A DNA stretch of 64,000 nt from Lysobacter silvisoli (GTDB lineage: Bacteria; Pseudomonadota; Gammaproteobacteria; Xanthomonadales; Xanthomonadaceae), in the NCBI RefSeq assembly GCF_003382365.1, contig NZ_QTSU01000003.1:496001-560000 (forward strand), in the 5' to 3' direction. Under the pieces are notes generated by a model. The model saw only the letters and a program-made list of their open reading frames with translations, made no database searches and was not told the origin of the DNA. This document shows, one piece after another, positions 51,782-58,702 of this stretch. Each line of letters opens with the position of its first letter. The first letter of the stretch is position 1. A program made the translations under genes and the position numbers.

Positions 51782-52159
51782 ATGAACCGACTGCTCGCCG
51801 CCGCCTCGCTGACCTGCATCCTGGCCGCTGCCGGCTGCACCTGGGTGCAGATGGCGCCGGGCGCCAGTTCGGTGCGCGTGCTCGGCCCGGGCGCCGCGCC
51901 CTCGTGCGAAAAGCGTGGCGAAGTCGCGGTGTCGGTGAAGGACAGCGTGGCCTTCTACGAGCGCAACGCGCTGCGCGTGCAGGAGGAACTGGAGACCCTG
52001 GCCCGCAACGAGGCGCCGGGGCTGCAGGCCGACACCATCCAGGCGCTGGCGCCGCCGGCCGACGGCCAGCAGCGCTACGCGGCTTACCGCTGCGCCGGCG
52101 CCCGCGGCGACACGCGCGGCGCCGCCCCGGCGGCCCAGACCTACCCGGTCAGTCGCTAA
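51782..52159 (+). CDS. DUF4156-type small lipoprotein
   Basis: 125 residues. Lipoprotein signal MNRLLAAASLTCILAAAGC with lipobox AAGC, then VQMAPGASSVRVLGPGAAPSCEKRGEVAVSV, the short DUF4156 pattern, and NEAPGLQADTIQALAPPADGQQRYAAYRC, where the two Cys could pair. Anchored to the inner leaflet of the outer membrane by inference. Function unknown. Confidence 0.82.
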   Translation: MNRLLAAASLTCILAAAGCTWVQMAPGASSVRVLGPGAAPSCEKRGEVAVSVKDSVAFYERNALRVQEELETLARNEAPGLQADTIQALAPPADGQQRYAAYRCAGARGDTRGAAPAAQTYPVSR

Positions 52160-52340
52160 GTCCCCGTTCTTATTGAGGTTTGGCACCATTTAGGTGCCGC
52201 CAAGCACCCGCTGTGTGAGTCCCCACCGGCCTGAATCCTTCAGCCGGCCACCCCCGTTCAGCCCCAAATCCGCGCCCACTTAATGCAGGGCGGTCGGGAA
52301 CCCGTTAATCTTTCGTGTTTCCGCTCACGGTTCGCCGCCC

Positions 52341-53357
52341 ATGCTGTTCCAACATGTCGCCATCGCCGGCCTCGCCCACATCGACGCGCCGCGTCGCCTG
52401 AGCTCGGACGAGATCAACGAACGCCTCAAGCCGACGCTGGACCGGCTCGGCATCAAGGCCGATGTGCTCAAGGACATCGCCGGCATCCACGCGCGCCGTC
52501 TGTGGGACGGCGACATGCTCGCCTCCGACGCGGCCACCCTGGCCGGCGTCAAGGCGCTGGCCGATGCCGGCATCGAACCCGATCGCGTCGGCCTGCTGGT
52601 CAACACCTCGGTCAGCCGCGACTACCTCGAACCGTCCACCGCCAGCATCGTTAGCGGCAACCTCGGCCTGGCCGAGCACTGCCAGAATTTCGACGTCGCC
52701 AACGCCTGCCTGGCCTTCATCAACGGCATGGACATCGCTGCGCGCATGATCGAGCGCGGCGAGATCGACTACGCCCTGGTCGTGGACGGCGAGACCGCCG
52801 GTCTGGCCTACGAGAAGACCCTGGAGCGCCTGACCTCGCCGGACGCCACCGAGGAGCAGTTCCGCAACGAGCTGGCCACCCTGACCCTGGGCTGCGGCGC
52901 CGCGGCCATGGTGATGGCGCGCGCCGAACTCGCGCCGGGCGCGCCGCGCTACCGCGGCGGCGTCACCCGCGCCGCCACGCAGTGGAACAACCTGTGCCGC
53001 GGCAACCTGGACCGCATGGTCACCGACACCAAGATGCTGCTCAGCGAAGGCATGAAGCTGGCCCAGCGCACCTGGGTCGCCGCGATCGGCGCACTGGGTT
53101 GGGTCGCCGACGAACTGGACGAGTTCGTGATCCATCAGGTCAGCCAGGTCCACACCCAGGCCTTCATCAAGGCCTTCGGCATCGACCCGAAGAAGGTGCT
53201 GACCATCTTCAACGAGCACGGCAACATCGGTCCGGCCTCGGTGCCGATCGTGCTGAGCAAGCTGCGCGAGATGGGCCGCCTGAAGAAGGGCGACCGCGTC
53301 GCGCTGCTGGGCATCGGTTCGGGCCTGAACTGCTCGATGGCCGAAGTGGTCTGGTAA
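52341..53357 (+). CDS. oleA: OleA, thiolase-fold long-chain olefin biosynthesis enzyme
   Basis: 338 residues, very close to Xanthomonas campestris OleA along its whole length (MLFQHVAIAGLAHIDAP start, GIHARRLWD, RDYLEPSTASIVSGNLG, FDVANACLAFINGMDIAARM, LLGIGSGLNCSMAEVVW end). It condenses two long-chain acyl-CoAs head-to-head to a beta-keto acid. Active residues visible: Cys 123 in NACLAF, Glu 97 in YLEPST, His in FVIHQVS, Asn in EHGNIG. The usual partners OleB, OleC and OleD are not in the following 10 kb. Confidence 0.94.
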   Translation: MLFQHVAIAGLAHIDAPRRLSSDEINERLKPTLDRLGIKADVLKDIAGIHARRLWDGDMLASDAATLAGVKALADAGIEPDRVGLLVNTSVSRDYLEPSTASIVSGNLGLAEHCQNFDVANACLAFINGMDIAARMIERGEIDYALVVDGETAGLAYEKTLERLTSPDATEEQFRNELATLTLGCGAAAMVMARAELAPGAPRYRGGVTRAATQWNNLCRGNLDRMVTDTKMLLSEGMKLAQRTWVAAIGALGWVADELDEFVIHQVSQVHTQAFIKAFGIDPKKVLTIFNEHGNIGPASVPIVLSKLREMGRLKKGDRVALLGIGSGLNCSMAEVVW

Positions 53358-53381
53358 GCGCCATCGCCGCATGATTCCGCG

Positions 53382-53408
53382 AAAGCCCGCGCACTGCGCG
53401 GGCTTTTC
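53382..53408 (+). terminator. Intrinsic terminator after oleA
   Basis: AAAGCCCGCGC-ACT-GCGCGGGCTTTTC: 11-bp stem followed by a T tract, 24 bases past the stop. It shows that oleA is transcribed alone and not with downstream ole genes. Confidence 0.9.
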
Positions 53409-53541
53409 GTTTGTGCGGCATCAGGAATGCTCGCAGGGATAGCGGGCGCACGACGCGGCGTGAGTGCGCCGCTCACGGAATCGCGGTTATGGTGGCCGCC
53501 CGTCCGCCGCACGCGGACCGATGCAGACCGAAGGAGCCTTC

Positions 53542-53784
53542 ATGACCACCCCCAAGAGCCACCTCGAAATCGCCCTCGCCTCCATCCCGGTGTTCACCAA
53601 CGACGGCGAACTGGACGCGCAGGAATTCGACAAGCTGCTCGCGCTGGCCCTGCGCGACCAGGCCATCGATGACGACGAGAAGCGCGTGCTCGGCAACGTG
53701 TTCAAGCAGGCCGAGCTGGGCGAGCTGGAGCCGGCGGTGAAAGAGCGCATCGCCCAGGCCCGGCGCCTGCACGGCATCGCCTGA
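53542..53784 (+). CDS. Small acidic hypothetical protein, TerB-like length and pattern
   Basis: 80 residues, soluble and helical: FTNDGELDAQEFDKLLALALRDQAIDDDEKRVLGNVFKQAE. The D-x-E-L-x...E-F/D-D-D-E-K-R pattern resembles a single EF-hand-like or TerB-type metal-site helix pair, but I would not assign a family. The start at 53542 follows AAGGAG at 53530. Stands alone between the oleA terminator and the toxin locus. Confidence 0.72.
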   Translation: MTTPKSHLEIALASIPVFTNDGELDAQEFDKLLALALRDQAIDDDEKRVLGNVFKQAELGELEPAVKERIAQARRLHGIA

Positions 53785-53903
53785 ATAGCGCGCCCCGCTG
53801 GCCCGTCGCCCGGCCGCGGCCGCGCGCCGCCGGACGCGGTTGAACTTTCACGCGCGCCTGCCGCAAGCTGCCGGCCATCGCCCCGCGCATGGAAGGACGT
53901 GGC

Positions 53904-54371
53904 ATGTACAAAGCTTTGGGTTGGATGCTGGCGCCGCTGCTGGCCGCCTGCGCCTCGTCGGCGCCCGCCGGCGCGCCGGCGCGGCCGGATCTGTGCGCCC
54001 AGGTGCGCGCCTGGAAAGCGGCGGGCGACTACGACCGGCACCGCATCGCGCCCAGCGGCGGCAGCGACGAAGGCGGCCTGAACTACCGCTTCGATCTCAA
54101 AGGCCACGGCCTCAAGTCGGTGTCCGCGCAATGCGGCGCTGGCAGCTACTCCGAATGCGAATTCGAGGTGGAGCGCGCCGACGGCGGCCGTTACGCCTTC
54201 ACCGAACTCTCGCGCTTCGGCCTGATCCGGGTCCAGGGTCGCCACTACCTGGTCTACGGCATCGTCGGCGACAGCAAGGGCAAGGACCCCAAGGCCCAGC
54301 GTGTGGTCGAACTGGCCGACCCGCCCAAGCCCGTGTGCGACCAGATCGGGGACTACGCCGATCTGATGTGA
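53904..54371 (+). CDS. Lipoprotein, putative immunity protein for the downstream toxin
   Basis: 155 residues. Start at 53904 follows AAGGA and gives lipoprotein signal MYKALGWMLAPLLAAC (lipobox LAAC), then a compact domain (ICAQVRAWKAAGDYD region, CGAGSYSECEFEVERADGGRYAFTELSRFG) and a short acidic end. Two Cys in CGAGSYSEC could form a disulfide. In Xanthomonadaceae, immunity proteins to peptidoglycan-degrading T4SS effectors are typically periplasmic lipoproteins encoded just upstream of the effector; this gene is 55 bases before such a toxin on the same strand. The immunity role is inferred from that. Confidence 0.75.
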   Translation: MYKALGWMLAPLLAACASSAPAGAPARPDLCAQVRAWKAAGDYDRHRIAPSGGSDEGGLNYRFDLKGHGLKSVSAQCGAGSYSECEFEVERADGGRYAFTELSRFGLIRVQGRHYLVYGIVGDSKGKDPKAQRVVELADPPKPVCDQIGDYADLM

Positions 54372-54426
54372 ACCACCCGCAGTACCCGCGTCCCAGGAGG
54401 GACGGATCACCAGGAGCGATAGCGTC

Positions 54427-56271
54427 ATGGATTACAACGAACTGACCCGAGAGCAATACAACGAGCTGGTCAAACGGCTGGTCAAGATCACCGAGTCGCT
54501 GCACGAGCGTTCGCAGGACGTCGGCGACGGCCGCGCCACGATCGGCTATGGCTATACCTTCAACCGTTCCAACAACGTCGAGATCTGGGAGCGCTCCGGC
54601 ATCGAGCTGACCCGCGACGAGCGCGCCCTGCTGCAACGCATCGACGAGGCGCCCGCCGCCGACCGCACCCGGCTGGGCCTGACCTTTCCGCGCGCGCTGG
54701 ACGCGGCCCAGTCCGACCGGCTGCTGGAGGCCTCGATTCCCGAGTACGAAGCGCCGGTCAACGCCCTGAACATGCCGATGTCGCGCGAGAAGGCGGCAGC
54801 GGTGTCGGTGGTCTACAACCGCGGCGTGGGTTCCTACAACCGCAACATGGAACCGTTCCGCGACGCGGTGGAGGCCGGCGATCGCGCCGAGGCCTGGTTC
54901 GAGCTGCGCTACAACTCCTGGGGTTCGCACGCTCCGTCCGAGGGCGGGCTGCGCAAGCGCCGTTACATGGAAGGCCAGCTGTTCGGCCTCTACGACGATC
55001 CGGCCAACGTCGGCGCCGACGAGGCGCGCGACGTCTACCGCAGCTTCCAGCTGCACCGCGACCGCATCGTCCGCGACGAGGCCAACTGGGGCGAGTCCAT
55101 CGACGGCCGCGATGCCGCGCGCAACATGATCGACGCGGCCAACCGCGACTACAGCAACATCACCGCCGACTACGGCGAGGTGCAGACCATACGCGAATCG
55201 CTGGCGCCGGCGAAAAACGCCTTGCTCGCCGACCTGCGCCGCCAGCATCCCGATATCGCCGACCGTCTCAGCAACGAGGCCTTCGAGGCCGGCGCGATCT
55301 ACCTCGATCCAGGCCGCAACGCCGCCACCGTGGCGGTCGACGCCGAGCACGCCGCCACGCTGGACGCGCGCCGCACGCGCAACAACGCCGAAGTCTCCAG
55401 CAACGACCTGCTGATCGGCGAGGGCGGCGACGACACCCTGCGCGGCGCGCGCGGCGACGACATCCTGATCGGCGGCGCCGGCCGCGACCGCCTGGAAGGC
55501 GGGCAGGGCTGCGACACCTATGTGGTCGGCGACGGCGATACCGTGCTCGACAGCGACCGCGACGGCGAGCTGCGCTGGGACGGCCGCCAGCTCACCGGCG
55601 GCGTGCGCAACGAGGGCGATCCGGCCAACACCTACCGCAGCGCGGACGGCCGCTATACCTACCAGATCGAAGGCACCGACCTGCGCATCACCGACCAGGC
55701 CGGCGCCACGGTCACGGTCAAGGAATTCCAGAGCGGCAACCTGGGCATCAGCTTGAACGACGCCAGCGTGCCCGGCGGCGGCGCGCGCAGCACCGGCGAC
55801 GCGCCGGTGACCGCGCCGGCCGAGGGCGAGCGCATGCCCGCCGAGCGCACACCCGGCGGCCCGCGCGCCGATGCCGGCGACCACCCGATTTACCGGCAGG
55901 CGCTGGACCAGGTGCAGGCGCTGTACGACCGCCACGGCAAGAACGCCAGCGCCGAGGAGATCCAGCGCACCGCCATGGTCGTGGCCGGCGACGCCACCCG
56001 CGCGCGCATGACCGGCGTGGACCACCTGGTCTTCAGCCGCGACCCGCAGACCGGCGGCCCTGACCTCAACGGCAACCTGATCGCGGTGCAGGGCCGGCTG
56101 GACGATCCCGGTCACCGCCTCAGCGCCACCGCCATCAACGACGCCGCGCGCACCCCGCTGGCCGACTCGCAGCGGCGGCTGGAGCAGGCCGGGCAGGACG
56201 TGGCCCAGGCCCAGCAGCGCGAGCAGCCGCAGCTGGACCAGCAGGCCCTGGGCCCGCGCCGCCTGGGCTGA
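54427..56271 (+). CDS. Putative Xanthomonadales T4SS effector: lysozyme-like + RTX + XVIPCD
   Basis: 614 residues, no signal peptide. N-terminus (about 1-190): lysozyme/muramidase-like region with Glu 23 in ITESLHERS and ATIGYGYTFNR at 37-47, followed by EKAAAVSVVYNRG and WFELRYNSWGSHAPSEGG-type helices as in phage T4/lambdoid endolysins. Middle (about 325-370): hemolysin-type calcium repeats GEGGDDTLRGARGDDILIGGAG. C-terminus (about 484-575): HPIYRQALDQVQALYDRHG...VDHLVFSRD...LIAVQG, ending in a Gln-rich tail, the XVIPCD type that binds the VirD4 coupling protein. Expected to be injected into rival bacteria to cut peptidoglycan. The catalytic pair is by analogy only. Confidence 0.82.
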   Translation: MDYNELTREQYNELVKRLVKITESLHERSQDVGDGRATIGYGYTFNRSNNVEIWERSGIELTRDERALLQRIDEAPAADRTRLGLTFPRALDAAQSDRLLEASIPEYEAPVNALNMPMSREKAAAVSVVYNRGVGSYNRNMEPFRDAVEAGDRAEAWFELRYNSWGSHAPSEGGLRKRRYMEGQLFGLYDDPANVGADEARDVYRSFQLHRDRIVRDEANWGESIDGRDAARNMIDAANRDYSNITADYGEVQTIRESLAPAKNALLADLRRQHPDIADRLSNEAFEAGAIYLDPGRNAATVAVDAEHAATLDARRTRNNAEVSSNDLLIGEGGDDTLRGARGDDILIGGAGRDRLEGGQGCDTYVVGDGDTVLDSDRDGELRWDGRQLTGGVRNEGDPANTYRSADGRYTYQIEGTDLRITDQAGATVTVKEFQSGNLGISLNDASVPGGGARSTGDAPVTAPAEGERMPAERTPGGPRADAGDHPIYRQALDQVQALYDRHGKNASAEEIQRTAMVVAGDATRARMTGVDHLVFSRDPQTGGPDLNGNLIAVQGRLDDPGHRLSATAINDAARTPLADSQRRLEQAGQDVAQAQQREQPQLDQQALGPRRLG

Positions 56272-56305
56272 GTCCGGCGGCTGCCGCCGTCCCCGTACCC
56301 GCATT

Positions 56306-56338
56306 CCGCGGCCCGCTACGGCGGGCCGCGGTCGTTTT
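56306..56338 (+). terminator. Intrinsic terminator after the T4SS effector gene
   Basis: CCGCGGCCCGC-TACG-GCGGGCCGCGG, a perfect 11-bp stem, followed by TCGTTTTT, 35 bases past the stop. Ends the toxin-immunity unit and isolates it from the stress operon at 56482. Confidence 0.85.
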
Positions 56339-56430
56339 TGCGGGTGCGATCGGCCGGCGGGCGCTAAATAAGTGACTGTTTCTAAAAGGACTCAACCGGC
56401 TTGGCGCAAACTCGCCACCGCTCGTCGGTT

Positions 56431-56475
56431 ATCACATGTCAGTCGTTGCAGTTGTTACATGTGATGCCGTAATCT
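56431..56475 (+). promoter_or_regulatory. Promoter with flanking inverted-repeat operator for the PspA/flotillin operon
   Basis: A -35-like TTGCAG (56446-56451), 18-base spacer and -10-like TAATCT (56470-56475). Two 9-bp arms, ATCACATGT (56431-56439) and ACATGTGAT (56457-56465), form a perfect inverted repeat that brackets the -35. The predicted start of transcription falls at or near the ATG at 56482, which has no ribosome-binding site, suggesting a leaderless transcript. Confidence 0.6.
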
Positions 56476-56481
56476 GCTCGC

Positions 56482-57114
56482 ATGGAACGCAAGTCCTCCG
56501 CCCACTACCAGCGCCTGCACCGCGATCGCCTGCGGCAGAAGGGGCTGGTCAAGAAGGAGGTCTGGATCCTGCCCGAGTACGGCGACGAGCTCGTGGCAGT
56601 GGAAAAGCGCATGCGCCAGCCGCGGGGCGCGATGGGTGCCCCGCCGGCGCGATCGGAGAAGGAGAGCGGTATGAGCGAAGCCAAGATGTGGACTGCGGCA
56701 GCCCTGTACGACGCGCTGGCGGCCACCGAGCAGTTCCGCAGCGGCGAGTCCCAGGTCGAGCTGATCGAGGGCGCCGAACCCAGCCTGCACGTGGTCATGT
56801 CCGAGTACGGCGACCTGCCGCTGTTCGTGGCCGTGGTCGGCGAGCAGATCGTGGTCGAGGCCATGCTGTGGCCGGTGGCGCAGGTCTACGACAGCGCCGC
56901 TTTCAACGAACTGGTCCTGCACGCGCACAAGCTGTTCCCGCTGTCGACCATCGGCATCGAGACCCTGGCCGACGGCGAGGCGGTCTACATCATGTTCGGC
57001 GCGCTCAGCGCGGCCTCGTCGCTGTCCAACGTGCTGTTCGAGATCGAGACCCTGTCGGACAACGTGATCAAGGCCACCGAGGCCTACGAAACCCATCTGC
57101 GCGAGGCCGCGTAA
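56482..57114 (+). CDS. DUF2170 (YjfI-like) protein with ribbon-helix-helix-like N-terminus
   Basis: 210 residues. The first 50 residues are basic, with HRDRLRQKGLVKKEVWILPEYGDELVAVEKRM: a short strand (VKKEVWIL) then a helix starting with Pro, the shape of a ribbon-helix-helix DNA-binding unit. Residues 65-210 match DUF2170 (YjfI): LYDALAATEQFRSGESQVELIEG, VVMSEYGDLPLFVAVVGEQIVVEA and KLFPLSTIGIET. In E. coli, yjfI lies in a PspA-like operon. Here it leads one, with the operator in front, so it may be the operon's own regulator; that is inference. Confidence 0.82.
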   Translation: MERKSSAHYQRLHRDRLRQKGLVKKEVWILPEYGDELVAVEKRMRQPRGAMGAPPARSEKESGMSEAKMWTAAALYDALAATEQFRSGESQVELIEGAEPSLHVVMSEYGDLPLFVAVVGEQIVVEAMLWPVAQVYDSAAFNELVLHAHKLFPLSTIGIETLADGEAVYIMFGALSAASSLSNVLFEIETLSDNVIKATEAYETHLREAA

Positions 57115-57133
57115 GCGGTCCAGGAGAGCAGGC

Positions 57134-57826
57134 ATGAACATCTGGAACAAGCTGATGACCGCGCTGCGCGGCGGCGCCAACGAAATGGGCGAGTCGCTGG
57201 TGGACGGCCAGGCGCTGCGCATCCTCGACCAGGAGATCCGCGATGCCGACCTGGAGCTGCGTCGCTCCAAGGAAGCGTTGGCCGAGATCATGGCCAAGCA
57301 CAAGCTGGCCGAGGAACGCGCGGCCAAGTCGCGGGCCAAGGTCGGCGAGTACGAGGCCTACGCGATCAAGGCGCTGGAAAGCGGCGACGAGGCGCTGGCG
57401 CGCGAGGTCGCGGCCAAGATCGCGCAGCTGGAAGGCAGCCGCGACGGCGACGAGCAGCAGGTGACCCAGTTCGCCGCCAGCATCGCCGACCTGCGCCGCG
57501 CCATCGCCCAGGCCGAAGGCAACATCCGCCGGCTCAAGCAGCAGGTGGACACGGTCAAGGCCACCGAGAGCGTGCAGCGCGCGCAGGCCACCGTGGCCAG
57601 CCGCTACAGCGGTTCGCAGACCAAGCTGCAGACCGCGGTGGAATCGCTGGAGCGGATCAAGGCCCGCCAGGCCGAGCGCGGCGCGCGCATGAACGCCGCC
57701 GCCGAGCTGGCGCGCGAGGAAGGTCAGGACGCGCTGGACACCAAGCTGCGCGAGGCCGGCATCATCGCCGACCCGGCCGGCGCCGACGCGGTACTGGAAA
57801 GGTTGAAGTTGAAGAGCGCCGGCTGA
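57134..57826 (+). CDS. PspA/IM30-family membrane-stress protein
   Basis: 230 residues, almost entirely coiled coil. The PspA/Vipp1 core: amphipathic N-terminal helix (NIWNKLMTALRGGANEMGE), then ALRILDQEIRDADLELRRSKEALAEIMAKHKLAEERAAK and VQRAQATVASRYSGSQTKLQTAVESLERIK. These proteins polymerise on the inner membrane to seal damage. Shorter than E. coli PspA helices 5-6 but the rest is complete; closest in layout to YjfJ. Follows the DUF2170 gene by 19 bases. Confidence 0.9.
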   Translation: MNIWNKLMTALRGGANEMGESLVDGQALRILDQEIRDADLELRRSKEALAEIMAKHKLAEERAAKSRAKVGEYEAYAIKALESGDEALAREVAAKIAQLEGSRDGDEQQVTQFAASIADLRRAIAQAEGNIRRLKQQVDTVKATESVQRAQATVASRYSGSQTKLQTAVESLERIKARQAERGARMNAAAELAREEGQDALDTKLREAGIIADPAGADAVLERLKLKSAG

Positions 57827-57865
57827 CACCGGCCGCGCGCCGCGACATTAGGGAAGGGGGTCGCG

Positions 57866-58498
57866 ATGTTCTTGTTCCTGCAAACGGTGCTGTCGTTTCC
57901 GACCGTGGTGTTCAGCGTATTGCTGGCCGCCGCGGTCCTGTATTGGCTGGTCGCCGCGCTGGGCCTGCTGGAAATCGACGTGCTCGACGGCTGGTTCGGC
58001 GGCGACAGCGCCGACGTGGACGCCGAGGCCATGGCCGGCCCGCTGATGCGCTACGGCCTGGGCGGCGTGCCGCTGACCCTGGTGCTGACGGTGCTGGTGT
58101 TCTTCGCCTGGCTGCTGTGCTACTTCGCCGAGCTGCTGGTGCTGCGCCACCTTCCGGGCGCGCTGCATTGGGCGCTGGGCCTGGGCGTGGCCGCCGGCGC
58201 GCTGGTGGTCTCGGCCTTCGCCACCGGCGTCGCCTTGCGCCCCGCGCGCCGCTTCTTCGCCAAGCTCAAGCCCGCGCCGCAAAAGTCGGTGCTGGGCCAG
58301 ACCGCGATCGTGCGCAGCCCGGAGATCACGCCCAGCCTGGGCATGGCCAGCGTCGAGGACGGCGGCGCCGGCCTGATCCTGCAAGTGCGCGACGAAGGCG
58401 GCCGCTACAAGCGCGGCGACCGCGTCGTGCTGATCGAATACCTGCCCGAACAGAACGCCTACCGCGTGGTCGGCGAAGACGAATTCCAGGGCCTTTGA
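57866..58498 (+). CDS. yqiJ: YqiJ-like membrane protein with OB-fold (NfeD-like) tail
   Basis: 210 residues. Three membrane segments (FPTVVFSVLLAAAVLYWLVAALG, GVPLTLVLTVLVFFAWLLCYFAELLVL, WALGLGVAAGALVVSAFATGVAL) followed by a small soluble beta domain (GQTAIVRSPEITPSLGMASV ... GDRVVLIEYLPEQNAYRVV), the NfeD/OB-fold that binds flotillins. YqiJ is the partner of the YqiK flotillin encoded next. Last gene before a 200-base structured intergenic region. Confidence 0.88.
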   Translation: MFLFLQTVLSFPTVVFSVLLAAAVLYWLVAALGLLEIDVLDGWFGGDSADVDAEAMAGPLMRYGLGGVPLTLVLTVLVFFAWLLCYFAELLVLRHLPGALHWALGLGVAAGALVVSAFATGVALRPARRFFAKLKPAPQKSVLGQTAIVRSPEITPSLGMASVEDGGAGLILQVRDEGGRYKRGDRVVLIEYLPEQNAYRVVGEDEFQGL

Positions 58499-58537
58499 GC
58501 CTGGTACGCAACGTACGCAACACCATCGAGTCATAGC

Positions 58538-58678
58538 GGGTGGTCGAAGACCGCCCGATAGCGCGGCCAAGGATGGCCGCGACGGCGAGGCAGGCGCGCA
58601 GCGCCTGATTCGCCGTAAGCCTGTCCGGGCATGTACCGGACAGGCGACTATGAGAAGCGCGCAGGAAGCGCGCTTTTC
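58538..58678 (+). other. Five consecutive hairpins between yqiJ and the flotillin gene
   Basis: In 140 bases: GGGTGGTC/GACCGCCC (58538-58556), CGCGGCCA/TGGCCGCG (58562-58581), CAGGCGC/GCGCCTG (58591-58607) inside GGCGA/TCGCC, a perfect 10-bp GCCTGTCCGG/CCGGACAGGC (58619-58645), and AAGCGCGC/GCGCGCTT followed by TT (58655-58677), the last like a terminator. The flotillin gene begins at 58703 after a GGAG site. This may be a read-through attenuator or a processing region. Confidence 0.6.
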
Positions 58679-58702
58679 AACCACCTGATAGGAGACGTTT
58701 CG

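Noticed and set aside
52182..52198. GGCACC-ATTTA-GGTGCC inverted repeat upstream of oleA as an operator
   Set aside because: Only 6-bp arms and no regulator nearby; too weak to report as a feature.
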